Positions 10,184 to 21,400 of a stretch of 64,000 nucleotides of DNA are shown here, piece after piece; position 1 is the first letter of the stretch, and each line of letters opens with the position of its first letter. The stretch lies in the NCBI GenBank assembly GCA_020747015.1, contig JAGTJM010000019.1:558001-622000 (forward strand), written 5' to 3'. The translations under genes were made by a program, and so were the position numbers. The notes under the pieces were generated by a model. It did not search any database, was not told the origin of the DNA, and saw only the letters and a program-made list of their open reading frames with translations. The DNA comes from Pyrenochaeta sp. MPI-SDFR-AT-0127. Its lineage: Eukaryota; Ascomycota; Dothideomycetes; Pleosporales; Cucurbitariaceae.

Positions 10184-12799
10184 TGAAGCGCCCCTTGGCC
10201 CCCCCTGATCTTCCCTGCCACACGGGCCCGCAAACTGATGGCGGTTGCTGGCCTTCTTTGTGTTGGACACAGACATTTCCCCAGTCAAGAGCCATGGCCA
10301 TGCACCACGAGGCAGCATCATGTACCGGTAGCAGAAACAAAAGCCGCATGACATCATGGCAGATGTGACTCTTGTTGGCAGGCCATGTTGCCGTTGTGCA
10401 GCGACCTAATTTCTCAAAGTGCCCCCAAGAAGCTCTCTACCTCCTTTTGCAACCCCCTAATGAAGCCATGCCGAGTGTCTGCTGCTCCCGTAAGTTGATA
10501 TTTGCTCATCCTTCGTAGTGCAGAAGTTGGCGGTATTAATTTCATTGGTGGTCTTTTTACAGCTACCGTTATTATGGTCGGCCATTTGAGTGTCGCCCAG
10601 CGGCAGTCGCCAATCTTACAAACCATGACCCTGGGTCACCTCCAGCAACACAAGCATCATCAGACCCCGTCGCCTGCCAAACCCAGGACATTGCAGGCGT
10701 GTCCACAATCAACACATTACTTCCAGTGCTCGACCATCTTGACGTATCTCGCAAGCGGACACAACTTCTGGGAGGCATTGGGAGCGTGGCTCAACAGCTC
10801 TGGCCGCCCCTTCTTCCACGTCCCCATCAATTGAATAGGTACCCAGGTGCATGATCTGCGAATCGCTCTGCAGCCAACGAGACGCTTGGTGATGCTGCCA
10901 CCAAATCCTGGCCTTCCACAAGTGCCAATGCACCCGGCGGGACCCACAGTGAGCCTCATTGTGTTTCGCACATTGATGTGCGACCACAGTCATACCATCA
11001 ATCGCCCGTTGTGCACGCAAGGTAATGCAGCATCTCATTACTTCCTCATGCATTATTTACGGCCCTCTTTGGAAAAGGAGCAACAGAGAACATGGATTCC
11101 CCTGGACGCGTTTTTTTTGTTTCCCCAAACTTGGCTTGCATACGGCCGACCTTTGGCTGCAAATCTGCCCGTTCAAACTGCAACAGTCCTGCACGGGTGT
11201 TTCACCACCTTCTGTTCGCCGTGCCTATCGCATTTAGGGAATCGCAACACGCTATTCTTGTCTCCAAGGCACCGCATGCATCAGGATGCCATGCGCTTGT
11301 GTCATGGTCGCAGGCCACACAAGTCAAGCGGCTGCGGCCCCAGCTGAACATGCAGCAGTCCTGACGGCGCCTCTGCTGCGGCCACCAACCCAGCCAACGT
11401 CCCGGAGCCAGGGTGACTTCTCACAACCCTACAGTAAGGCTCACGAAGCATCCAAGCGCCCTTCGACGCAATTTCTGGAAGGGAGCTTGGACACTATGTG
11501 TCACAGAGCGCTTTGCGCGCCAACCCCTGTTATTTTCCAGAAGATTACCCCTTTTGCTGACCCTTTTCGCCGGAACACGAGCTTGGAGATTGAAAATGAC
11601 CAGGCTGTCACCATCATCCTCCTCACGACACGTTTCTGGTCGCTCTCCAGACAGGTAAGCTGCTATCTGTCATCAACCTGCCAATTTGTCCGACAGCAAT
11701 AACTTACCAGCTATGAGTCTAGTGCGGGAGTGCGTGCAACCCGCCTTCGCTTACAGCCGCATTGATGTGATACGAAGGAAAGTCCAACATTCGGCCCTAC
11801 CAACGGCATCGCCCTGCATGCAACCCCCGTGTCAAATGCTTCTAACCCGGCCTGCTTCACAAATCACGGGCATTCACCCGCCGTTCCGTAGACAATGCCC
11901 CTTTTAACCGATCCTACCATACAATCTCGAAGCGAGGACATCCTTGTGTGTCTGAATGAACTCCGAGATGCTGAACTATCCATCAAAGTGTCCATTTAGG
12001 AAAGTCCCCGTATATCAATTCTGCGGCTAGCCCTCAGCCTTGATCTGTGGATCTGGGAAACGGGCCCACATTCCTTTCCGCAAGGCCTGATGGTTCAATG
12101 ATCAATGCTTCACGCCCAGCAGCTGTTTGCACCCGGACACCGCAGTCTGATCCTCCAATATGAACCCAGAATATGGATTTCCATAAAACGCTATGGTAAG
12201 GGGCTTGGGCCATGCATGCTGACGTAAAAGGCTGTCGAGTGTAACGCTTTCCGCAGAACATATCGACTCTCAATCACTGTGTTGCTCATAGTCTCCAGTT
12301 CCCTGCGTTCAATTAAGGGCAGTGGAGTCTTGGTAGCAGCACAGTGTTCAACAGATGCAAAGGTTCTAATCATCATGTCAAAACACTCTACCGGTAGCCA
12401 GGCCAAGGGCAATCCTCATTTGCTAATGATTACATTGCGTTACTGTCTTTCCCTAGCCTAGCAAGCTGTCAAAGGTCATACCCAAACCAGACCTTGACCA
12501 GGATAGTTACCCGAGAACGCATTGTAGTAGCAACCAATTTTCATATAGTCGCGCTATGGCGTTAGAAAATTAGGAGTCCTGGACTTAGCAGAACTCTTTC
12601 GTTGCGCGGTTACTTTCATTCTTTAATGCTCAAAGAAAGGCAATAAATGTAATCTTGCAAATGCATAGTATACTATCTTACAAAAGCAATAGGCGAATAC
12701 TTAAGAACTCCGGGCTGAAGATCCGCACATCCGACGTCAATGCACCTATTGTATTACATGCAACAAACAAATCCGACTCGCTGTACAATCAATAAGCTT

Positions 12800-14146
12800 C
12801 TAGACCCTTGGTACTCCTCCGGTCCCGAATAGCTCCATCTTCACCCTTTCACTTGGTACACCATAACTCTTCAACTTCGCCTCTACATCCAGCATGAACT
12901 GAGTCGGCCCGCAGATGAAATATTGCGTCTTGTCGTTCTCGGTGAACAGCAGCTGTTTGCTGACATTGTCTAAATCAACGCGGCCGTCAATATCGTGGTG
13001 CTGTCCCTTTACCTCTCCCTCTCGTGGGCTGGAGGAGAAGTATACAGTGTGGATATTCTCGTTGGCGGCTGCGAGGCGATCAACGTTCGACTTGAAGGCG
13101 CGTGTGCTAGCATTTCGAGCACCTTGAATCCACGAAATCGGCCTAGGGGTTTTCATCTCTACGAGTGTGTTGAAAATACTCGTCAAAGCGGTGAGACCGA
13201 CACCAGCTGAGATCAAGACTACTGGAGCATCCTTATTCTCCTCTTTCTCCTCAAAGAAGAAGTCGCCAAAAGGATGCGAAATCCTGACAATATCACCCTC
13301 CTTCTTGGTATCATGTAGCAGATTTGAGATATATCCCGGGTGTTTCACACTCTTCGGCTCGCCAATCTCAACACCTGGTTCCTTCTTTACACTGATTCGC
13401 AGGTACTTCTTTCCAGGCGCATCGCTCAGACTGTACTGCCTCGCTTGCCATACACCGCCATCCAACTCGTCAACAAAAACGTTGACCGAGATATACTGCC
13501 CAGGCTTAAAGACAGGCAATTTCTGTTTCAACTCCGCATCGACCGGTTCGAAGTAGAACGACGTGATTTCTTCACTTTCCTTCTCTTTCTTGACAATGGT
13601 GAAGTCCTTCCAATCTTCCCAATAGGCCGTCTCTTTGTACATCGCACTCTCCTTTCCAATCATGATATCAGCCAGCTGCCAGTACGCCGCACCCCATGCA
13701 TCAAGAATCTCAGGTGTCGCCGCATCACCCAAGACGGCCTTCATCGTCTCGATCAAATGGTGTCCAACAATATCATACTGCTCGGCTCGAATAAACAAAC
13801 TAGCGTGCTTGTGGCAAATGAGCTCGACTGCAGGCCCAAGTGCGCCAAGGTTGTCAATATTTGCAGCGTAGGCGTACAGCGCGCCGGCAAGAGCCTGGGG
13901 CTGATGCCCAGTTGCCTGATGTGTGTTGTTGAAGACACTCTTGAGCTCGGGATGCGCGGTCATCATGTCCGCATAGAACTTCGTGGTTATGGCAAGGCCA
14001 TGGGCAGCGAGGACCGGAACGGTCGCTTTGATTATCGCCACTTGGGAGGGGTTCAGAGCGCCCATTGCGTGTTGATAGGATATAGCAAGCTGTTGAAGGG
14101 TGGTTGTTCTGTTCGAGATATTATGATTTATGGTTGTTGCTTGCAA
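12800..14146 (-). CDS. fhbA: Flavohemoglobin (nitric oxide dioxygenase)
   Basis: Oxidises NO to nitrate using O2 and NAD(P)H, protecting against nitrosative stress. Single exon, 448 residues. The globin domain (about 35-170) has the B10 Tyr in KFYADMM (Y58), a distal Gln in GHQPQAL (Q82) and the proximal heme His in CHKHASL (H114). The FAD domain has RQYSLSD (236-242). The NAD-binding part has SAGVGLTALTSI and the C-terminal ICGPTQFMLDVE, then ELFGTGG. The length is slightly above the usual 400-420 because of about 27 extra N-terminal residues before MGALNPSQ. That extension has no acidic residue and could target mitochondria, or translation could begin at the second ATG (14065). It is divergent from the MFS gene, and two CTCCGCGG motifs lie in the shared upstream region. 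Confidence 0.96.
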   Translation of the reverse strand: MQATTINHNISNRTTTLQQLAISYQHAMGALNPSQVAIIKATVPVLAAHGLAITTKFYADMMTAHPELKSVFNNTHQATGHQPQALAGALYAYAANIDNLGALGPAVELICHKHASLFIRAEQYDIVGHHLIETMKAVLGDAATPEILDAWGAAYWQLADIMIGKESAMYKETAYWEDWKDFTIVKKEKESEEITSFYFEPVDAELKQKLPVFKPGQYISVNVFVDELDGGVWQARQYSLSDAPGKKYLRISVKKEPGVEIGEPKSVKHPGYISNLLHDTKKEGDIVRISHPFGDFFFEEKEENKDAPVVLISAGVGLTALTSIFNTLVEMKTPRPISWIQGARNASTRAFKSNVDRLAAANENIHTVYFSSSPREGEVKGQHHDIDGRVDLDNVSKQLLFTENDKTQYFICGPTQFMLDVEAKLKSYGVPSERVKMELFGTGGVPRV

Positions 14147-14323
14147 AACTCGTTGATGAAAGAGTCGTATCTGTGTGTCTCAGGGCAAATGTCGTTATAT
14201 TGCTGAATGTCTTCTCGTTGCTTATGATGGTCCACAATACGTGTACCCACCTTTCCTCTATATACTCCATTCCTTCAAGACCTCTCTTGTAGTCATTCCT
14301 ACAAGTCCCGCGTGTATTTGTAT

Positions 14324-14331
14324 CTCCGCGG
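14324..14331. promoter_or_regulatory. Candidate NirA-type site CTCCGCGG
   Basis: Matches the published Aspergillus nidulans NirA consensus CTCCGHGG. It lies about 180 bp upstream of the flavohemoglobin start. The match is seen directly; binding is inference. Confidence 0.4.
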
Positions 14332-15075
14332 TAAGTTCTCTGCATCTCCATAGGAATCTCAATGTAACAGCTACAAGATCCTGGTTAAAAAAATCTGCTG
14401 ACGGATCGTACGTGCGGAAGTGTGCTGCTTTTTACGCGACCAATGTGTGACAAGAGCTAAATTACGTACGTGGGATACTTTCTCCGCCACTTCCGCTGCG
14501 GGAGCGGCAGGGGTGATTCCTTGCGGATGACCAAAAGAATTGTTGTGGCTTCCAGGTACCCGCGAGGGAAACATGTAAATACGAGGTACGCATGTGTAAG
14601 ACACGTTCTGATCACAGTACTAGGCAAGAAGTAACAAGAGTATTTATTTTGGCGGATGGGAATTGTACTGATGGATTGTAACATGGGTACCATGAGCCCC
14701 ACAGTGACGTGCCCTGGCGGTGCCAAATCGCAAACAGACGGTATTATCATACTTACACGCATAGAATTAGTCGGCGATCTGCTCGCCAACCCTTGTCTTG
14801 TCCCCATCTGCGTATCACCTCATTTCTATACCCAAATCAATGTTACGGCCTTACACACTACCGCACAACAAAATGTGCTTGCCTCGTGCTTGCGTCCCAA
14901 TGGCATATGATGACTAAAACATCACACCATCCAATGGCCGACTTCACCCGACATCACTCCATATCCCGTAAGCGAGTTCACAGCAAACGTTATTGGGCGA
15001 TGAAGTGGAATGTCGCAGAATCGGTGTTTCGGTCGGGTGATGTTGGTAAATCTAGATGTCGAGGGTTTCAAGGTT

Positions 15076-15083
15076 CTCCGCGG
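15076..15083. promoter_or_regulatory. Second candidate NirA-type site CTCCGCGG
   Basis: A second identical octamer in the same divergent region, about 930 bp from the flavohemoglobin start and 1.8 kb from the MFS start. Weaker by distance than the first site. Confidence 0.3.
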
Positions 15084-16865
15084 CACTTGTGTGGGGCTGA
15101 AGCACGTGGAATTAATCCCGATCTTCTGCAAGAGTGGTTGCTATTAGCGAATAGTACCATTGTACATGGTAAGCCTGTAACTGCATGATTCTTGGGGAAG
15201 TTCGATGTGTGTTGAGAATCTCGGATAGAGCGATCCAACGTTCTGAGATGATCAGCCTAACCGATGCCGTCTCGTTCCATTCTCAAACAAATTCCTTTTT
15301 TGGCCTCTTCATCCTCTCCCTTCTTCACCTCACAACTTTACGAATTCTTATTTATGTTTATGATACCTTCCATGTGCGCAACAGGCTTTTTGAATTGGTG
15401 CGCAGGAGCTGACAGATCACAATCGAAGCAGGCTTGCGGTTCCATGTTTGGTGAAAAAAGCTGCAAATAAGATAAGATATGAGAACAGAGAGAAAATTCT
15501 TGAGGGCCCATGGCTTGATTGATGTGTAAGTCCTTTCTTTTGAATTTTTTTTGATAAGTGCTGCGTATTGATGTACCATGCTCTACTTCACGCAGTCCAT
15601 TATCAATCAGCCATCGCGCTATCCGCTACGTAGGATATCCAATACTTGGATAGATATTTCACACCTGTAAATCAACCACATTAGTGTTCTCACCTATAAA
15701 GTACCTAGAAATTTCCTTGATTAACCACTAAAGATAGGACTATGTACCGAAGATTCATTTGGAGTATTGGCCTATTATAGACTACCTTCCGATCAACTTG
15801 AGGTGATGCTCTTGCATAGCAACTCACGAGGTTCAACGATTCAGCCTATGGGTTCCCATTGTCTTCTGCTAATGAGAGGGAAACAGCTGTTGTATGTCAT
15901 ATGTGCTCTTGAGCCCGTGGACAGGCCCATCTCTTAACTGAACATCGACGACCTATTCAAGAATTACAATCTGAAGCCTGTTTTATAGGCCAAGTTACTG
16001 AGCCAACGATCATGGCATGGTATTACTTTTCTTCTCAAGGCAAAGAGGCTTAGTGATTTACGTTGGTCTACAGTTATATCTTGCAGCAGGCTCGTTCCTG
16101 ACAAGTACTATTAGAGTAGTCTCAGCTATCCTGAATCAAGGTCTTGGGACGATCTTTCCCACCTTCGCAACAACGACATTGGTATACAATAGTTCAACGA
16201 AGGAGACCCACGATCCGGCCATCCGACTTGATCGGACTTGTTCGAAGATAGGGGTAGTTAGAATACGTGGTTACCAGGACAAGCTCTGGCGACCTTGCTC
16301 ACTTCACATGCTGGTTTGTATGAGAAGGCACGGCTGAACTCCATTTCCACTCAGTCATGGGGTGGAGTCTCGCGCGATGACAGCAGAAATACGTGTCTAA
16401 GAGCGAAGGGTTCATCACAGAATCGACGAACGAGCCACCGTATCTTCCCCGCAATCCACTGACCGTCAAAAGCGACCACATCTCCGCCCCCGGTCAATCC
16501 CCAACTGCGTGCTCTCAGATCCAGCCAACGAGCACAGAGATTGGGGGAGCAAAGCCTAACTAGATCGGGGTAACTAGCGCTAGAGAAAGAAGGTGGTCCG
16601 TGTCGATAGTACCCCTTTCCTGTTTCAGAACGGGGATTGGCCGAGGGGTACACGCCCAGAGGCACATGAACGTCCGGCAGAACAAACAAGGCGAGGGAAC
16701 ACGCGACAAGATGCGATAAGAGACAACTACTCCCGAACTTTTCATTCCCGCCCATCCGTTCACGTTGTGAGGCTGATTGTACGAAGAGTCGGACGAGCTG
16801 GACGCGCAGACGCTGTGCAGCAATCGTGGCGCACGGGAATGAGACCGAGTGGATCCTGGGTCAAA

Positions 16866-18637
16866 ATGGACGACATTGCGCATACGCAGAGTAACGACGG
16901 CATGCTGAAAAACACTGCACAAGTCGAAGAAGATAGTCGTCAGCCTGAGACATCGACTTCTGGATCACACGATCGAGATGTAGCTGGTGCAGCACGTGTG
17001 GAGGAGGGTCGGAAATGGGGACTGAGAAAGAAGAGGAAGAGCTACAGTCACGCGCATTACAAAGTGTACAAGAGGCGGTGGTTGGGACTGGCACAACTGG
17101 TGTTGTTGAACATCGTTGTTAGCTGGGATGTATGTATCTTCTTCTCTCTTCTTCTGCATTCATATTGGTTGTCACGACGGGGCTGTATGGACGACAAGTG
17201 TCCGCAAAAGATAAGGTGCCGACATAGGCGAAGCGCAAACCCTGGACTTCTTCTATCGTTGGTGAGATTCAGATTGAAGCGAGTAGTCCTGACATCACAC
17301 AGTGGCTGACGTTTGCACCCGTATCCACGACATCCGCTGCCTACTTCGATGTTTCAGAGACAGCAATCAACTGGCTTTCGACCGGCTTCCTGTTCGCTTT
17401 TGTAGTCGCCTGCCCCCTCGTGGTCTATCTCCTGCACCGTGGCCCCAAGGACTCGATCATGGCTGCCTCTGTTCTCCTTTTTCTCGGCAACTGGATTAGG
17501 TATGCAGGGACCAAGGCCAATGGAGGCATCTTCGGCGTCGTCATGTTTGGCCAAATTCTGACCGGGCTGGCACAGCCGTTTGTTCTTGCTGCGCCAACAA
17601 GGTATAGCGATATGTGGTTTACAGAACGGGGACGGGTTGGAGCGACGGCGCTGGCCAGTTTGGCGAATCCTTTCGGTGGTGCCGTATGTCCTTCTCATTC
17701 TCATCTACTATTTCTTGGCCTACACTAACGAACAATGTAGCTCGCGCAACTCATAAATCCTTTCCTCGGTTCAATCCCGCAAATGGTCCTTATTGTTTCT
17801 ATAATATCCACTGTCGCTTGCATCCCCTCACTTTTCATACCCGCCACACCGCCAACACCACCAACTGCATCATCAAGCCTTTCCCGAACCTCGCTGTTAG
17901 AAAGTATCCAGCATATGCTCCGCTCTCCACCCTTCTACATTGTCTTCCTCACTTTCAGCACTTATGTTGGTTTCTTCAACGCCTTCTCCTCGCTACTCAA
18001 TCAAATCCTCTATCCATATGGCTTTTCCGAAGATGAAGCTGGGATATGCGGCGCGGTACTTATTGTCGTTGGCCTCGTCGTCGCAGCCATCACGTCCCCT
18101 ATCCTCGACAGGACACACGCGTACGTCCTGGGTATTAAGCTCTTGTGTCCACTAGTGGCACTTAGCTATCTTGCGATGATATGGGCCCCTCAAACACGCA
18201 CAATCGTAGCGCCGTATCTGCTCAGTGCGGTTTTAGGTGCGAGTTCATTCTCGTTGTTACCGGTTGCGCTAGAGTACCTTGTCGAAATCACCTTCCCCGC
18301 CTCTCCCGAAGTGAGCAGCACGATCTGTTGGGCTGGGGGACAAATTTTTGGTGGCGTATTTATCGTGGTCATGAATGCGTTGAAAGATCCACAGCCAGTA
18401 GATTTGGAAGCTGTACGTGAGAGCGGGAGAACAAACGGCGGTGGCATCAGGCCACCAGGACATATGTACAAGGCTTTGGTGTTTGAGGCGATTATTGCCC
18501 TGGCAGTGTTACCGCTACCATTGATGCTTGGGGTGAAGAAACTTGGCCTAGCTCATGGTGAAGGGAGGTTAAGGCTCGACGAGCATAGAGATGGGGAAAG
18601 TGTTGTGGAGAGAGATGCAAATGGACATGAGCAATGA
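16866..18637 (+). CDS. MFS transporter, FLVCR/SLC49-like
   Basis: Predicted 513-residue plasma- or organelle-membrane carrier. Three exons: 16866-17129, 17303-17683 and 17741-18637, all joined in phase 0. An N-terminal hydrophilic tail of about 65 residues precedes YKRRWLGLAQLVLLN, which is TM1. The spliced segment VVSWD/WLTFAPVSTTSAAYF and the SETAINWLSTGFLFAF block are typical of the FLVCR-like major facilitator family. About 12 hydrophobic segments follow, with a cytosolic central loop rich in P/T/S. Animal relatives carry heme, choline or related solutes; the substrate of fungal members is not settled, so none is assigned. The frame is open upstream to 16593 with another ATG, but the ATG at 16866 gives the conventional tail length. 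Intron 1 (173 nt) is longer than the others here. Confidence 0.88.
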
Positions 18638-18974
18638 CTCCTGGAAGAGTTCGACTCTGACGAAGACGAATCCTTGTAAAAGGCTCGGAACACATTGCAT
18701 TTAGGAAATAACGCATCCGGATGTAATGTAGCTACATTAAGTAGCTCACTGCTGGTTGTCCATGTTGACTTGTGCAGAGCGTGCTTGCAATAGTTTAATA
18801 TGGATTGCAAGAGGAAATAGTACAGTGATATTCTAAACATGACCTTCATATTTACAGTCATCCATAATGTGTCTTTGTTGGTGCCATGGGCTCAAAAGGT
18901 CAACCTTCCACTGTCAAACATTGCCGAGGTCGATCGTTGAAGGAACAGGGGCGGTTTGACTGCAAAAAGGACTT
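18638..18974. other. Convergent 3' spacer
   Basis: 337 bp between the stops of the MFS gene and QCR6, which converge. Only 3' UTR sequence is expected; nothing else was seen. Confidence 0.5.
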
Positions 18975-19668
18975 TTACTTAAGCTGAGCAAAGAGCTTAG
19001 GTGCTGCGCATTGAGTCGCGCAATGAGCGAGGTGGAAGACTGGTTAAGTTAGAGCACGCACGTTCGAAGTAGGTGAGTAACGTGTGTTGACATACATTCT
19101 TCGACGCAATCCTCCGAGGCCTTGCCGTCGTTCTCAATCTGGCCTGTTACGCGCTCAACGCACTGGTCGTAGTGGTGCTTTGGAGCATGGCACTCCTTGG
19201 ACTCGGCGCATTCTAGCATTTGCTGTTAGTAGCAGATCCGATGGTCAATGTCTTTCATATTGGTGGTTGAGGTGCACCAGAGGTCATCCATTGCTTTTAA
19301 AGCTGTATCTACGAGCGTCCAAGCAATTGATTGTCGCCCCTAATTACCTCCTGTAGAAAGCGGGGATACTCACCCTTCTCAAGTGTCTCCTTTGGATCTG
19401 GCACCTCTTCCTCCTCCTCGTCTTCTTCAGGCTCCTCGTCGTCATCGCCTCCATCGCTCTTTCCACTCGGCTTGTGGCCCTGCTCTCCAGAATCACCGCC
19501 CTTCTTCTGATCCTGCTTATTGACCTCGGCCTCGTCGCCAGACTCCTCGTCGGTGCCGGAAGCGGGAGTCTGCGTGCTAGTGCCACCCTGGACAGGCGGT
19601 TGGTCGGCATCGGGCGAGGGGTGGGCAAATGTCTCCCAAGCGTCGGTGAAGAAGTCGGTGAAACCCAT
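18975..19668 (-). CDS. QCR6: Cytochrome bc1 complex hinge protein (complex III subunit 6)
   Basis: Acidic hinge subunit of ubiquinol-cytochrome c reductase that helps cytochrome c docking on the intermembrane-space side. Three exons: 19374-19668, 19096-19212 and 18975-19039, giving 158 residues. MGFTDFFTDAWETF opens the protein. A strongly acidic tract DDDEEPEEDEEEEE (about 75-90) follows. The folded part has ECAESKECHAPKHHYDQCVE and EDCVEEFFHLAHCATQCAAP, with the cysteines that form the paired disulfides of the family, and ends KLFAQLK. Both introns have a clear CTAAC branch point, and both joins restore conserved residues. CCAAT pentamers lie upstream at 19738-19742 and 19807-19811; these are possible HAP/CBC sites, which is inference. 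It neighbours another mitochondrial gene, YME1. Confidence 0.93.
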
Positions 19669-19916
19669 TGTGAGGACTCCGAGGCAATTGGGTTGTGGAG
19701 GAGACGGGGCGGTGTGGAACAGAGGGTTAGTGATGAGATTGGGAGCTCCAGAGTTGAAGCCGGGTTCGCGAAAATGGCAGGCGCCAAGGAAATGGCTAGC
19801 CGTAAGCCAATTCCTTGCAACCTCAGTGGACCTCTGGTCACAGTCCCGCATTAACAGGCTTCGATCAATTCCAACATGTTCTTGAACAATGTTGTGGTCA
19901 CAACACGTGGTACAAA

Positions 19917-20741
19917 CTAACCCCTGTGCCTTTTGAAGGCGTCGTGGACACTGACGCCCTGCTCAACATCCGCAATCACCTTCTCATCAGCATCCACAAG
20001 CTTGGGCAATAGCTCGAGCAACTCGTCCACCTTGCCCTGCGGCACTGCCACCACGCCATTCTCGAAAGGATCAATCATGACAATATCACCAGGCTCCACA
20101 ATGGTCTCTCCAACCGTGACTGCTACATTGCGTGCGTGAAACTTGGTCTCCGCTCCAGCCCCGATGATCGAGGTGCCCTTGGACCAGATGGGCAATCGAG
20201 TCTCATTCAATGCCACCACGTCTCGCACTCTCCCGTCAACAACGAGCCCCTCTGCGCCTAGGTGCTTCATTCGAGCGGCCATTATGCCTCCGACGACCGC
20301 ACATGACTGTCCAGCTGGTTGGCTAATGACTATAATGGTGCCACCCTCGGCATAGTCTGCATATGGCCTGGAATCTGGCAGGTTGGAGGCCGGAATGTTA
20401 TCTGATAATGAAGCTGGGGTGGGGAAGGATTTCGTAGCCTTTGAGACCATGAGAAAGGTTGACGCAGGCGCCAGGATCTTCTTGGGCTCATGCTTGGGCA
20501 TGCTCGAAGTATGGAGCAGTGGTCCTATACTGTCTCAGTGGGTGGTAGATAGACGGCACCGATGGTTGGACGTTAGACGTACTGATATCTGCTAGAAAGC
20601 CAGCGCCTGGGACATGCAACTTGAGTAGACCATCGGCCAGCTGGAAGCAGCTTAGCTTGGAAGCTTTACAATAATGCGGAAGGGTGACCATACATCGCAT
20701 GCTGCGTACTTGGATAACTCTTTCCACCTCTGAGATGCCAT
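19917..20741 (-). CDS. RraA-like protein (HMG/CHA aldolase superfamily)
   Basis: Member of the RraA-like fold, whose eukaryotic relatives are metal-dependent 4-hydroxy-4-methyl-2-oxoglutarate/oxaloacetate-type lyases; the substrate here is unknown. Preferred model is three exons: 20694-20741, 20583-20640 and 19917-20524, giving 237 residues. Exon 1 supplies ELSKYAACD, which joins LADGLLKLHVPGAGFLADI, the conserved N-terminal helix of the family. Further motifs are QPAGQSCAVVGGIMAARMK and VDGRVRD; the last carries the Arg-Asp pair used for substrate and Mg2+ binding. The C-terminus ends in VSVHDAFKRHRG. The small 48-nt first exon makes the 5' end uncertain. A longer in-frame alternative upstream is listed separately. 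It is head-to-head with YME1. Confidence 0.85.
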
Positions 20742-21165
20742 CTGAGGCGACGTCTAATGTGTTGGAGCTTGTGGTGATGCTCAATGTATTCTGTCTGTGG
20801 TGAACAAGCTCCAGTTGGTCCATGACCCCACCAGCCCGAGGTCCGCAGAGGCCCCCGACATCAAATGACATTGCACACCTTGATGGGTTTCCAGAGTGAA
20901 TCAATAGAAGGGCCATAAGTCGCACAACATCACTGCTAACAAGACTCCATCTGCAAAACGGGTTGACGAGGATGGAAAGCGGTTGCGCGGCTGGAGGGTC
21001 TATTTGCACATACCCAACACCTGGCGTAGAGAAAGGAGGTCACAAGATATAGTCCAAGGCACGAGGCCCACCTAATGCACACATCTTGAGACCGTCCACA
21101 GCCAAGACTCCCAAAGCCGTCCTGTTGACCCGCTCACGGCGGATGTGTATCTGGTAGTCGGCCAT
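20710..21165 (-). CDS. Possible alternative 5' exons of the RraA-like gene or separate small gene
   Basis: An ATG at 21165 opens MADYQIHIRRERVNRTALG. A donor at 21071 and acceptor at 21021 remove 51 nt containing a stop and join in phase to a 311-nt open exon (20710-21020). That exon ends at a GTACGC donor, which would splice in phase 0 to the RraA exon at 20640 (VERVIQ/LADGLLK). The whole would give 356 residues. I recognise no domain in the extra 135 residues. It loses the conserved CD before LADGLLK, so the short form is preferred. It could be chance, a separate gene, or an alternative isoform. Confidence 0.2.
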
Positions 21166-21400
21166 GTCGGAGAGGGCGGGTAACGTGACAGGTGTCAAGC
21201 CAAGGCCCGCAAGGGTGCATCATCGGGAGAGCGCACTTCGACGTTCCGCCGCGTTCTACGGACAAAGCTCACGACCAGCGTCCTGCTGCCTCTCGTCGCA
21301 TCACATTTCTCCAACAGCTCCAGTGCCTTCTTTTCTCTTCTTTTTCATTTGGTAGTCTAATTACTGTATCGCGGCCTCTGCCGCAACACCACCCCTCAAC
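20742..21400. promoter_or_regulatory. Divergent promoter of the RraA-like gene and YME1
   Basis: About 660 bp between divergent starts. A pyrimidine-rich leader (about 21283-21350) precedes the YME1 start, as is common in fungal housekeeping genes. It overlaps the possible alternative exons of the RraA-like gene. Confidence 0.45.

Larger units (their letters stand above)
8173..12799. other. 4.6 kb ORF-poor intergenic region
   Basis: The largest gap in the window, upstream of the C2H2 gene and downstream of flavohemoglobin. The part near 8173-9200 is GC-rich and pyrimidine-rich on the C2H2 strand, as expected for a long 5' leader or promoter. From 9.4 to 12.7 kb there are several overlapping frames of 70-166 codons on both strands, none with a recognisable motif or splice pattern. 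Two 8-bp tandem repeats occur at 9843-9866 and 10156-10183. No tRNA, transposon terminal repeat or transposase trace was seen. A non-coding transcript is possible but not shown. Confidence 0.5.
14147..16865. promoter_or_regulatory. Divergent 2.7 kb upstream region of flavohemoglobin and MFS genes
   Basis: Shared upstream DNA of two divergent genes. It contains two CTCCGCGG motifs and a TGATAA GATA-type motif on the minus strand at 14744-14749. The part from 15.2 to 16.3 kb is AT-richer than its surroundings. A 159-codon open frame at 14709-15188 has no recognisable content. I see no other gene. Confidence 0.45.

Noticed and set aside
13340..14206. 288-codon frame antisense to flavohemoglobin
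   Set aside because: Mirror of a real conserved coding sequence; no motif of its own.
16593..16865. Longer N-terminus for the MFS transporter
   Set aside because: The frame is open, but the added 91 residues are arginine-rich and unlike family leaders; the ATG at 16866 gives a normal tail.
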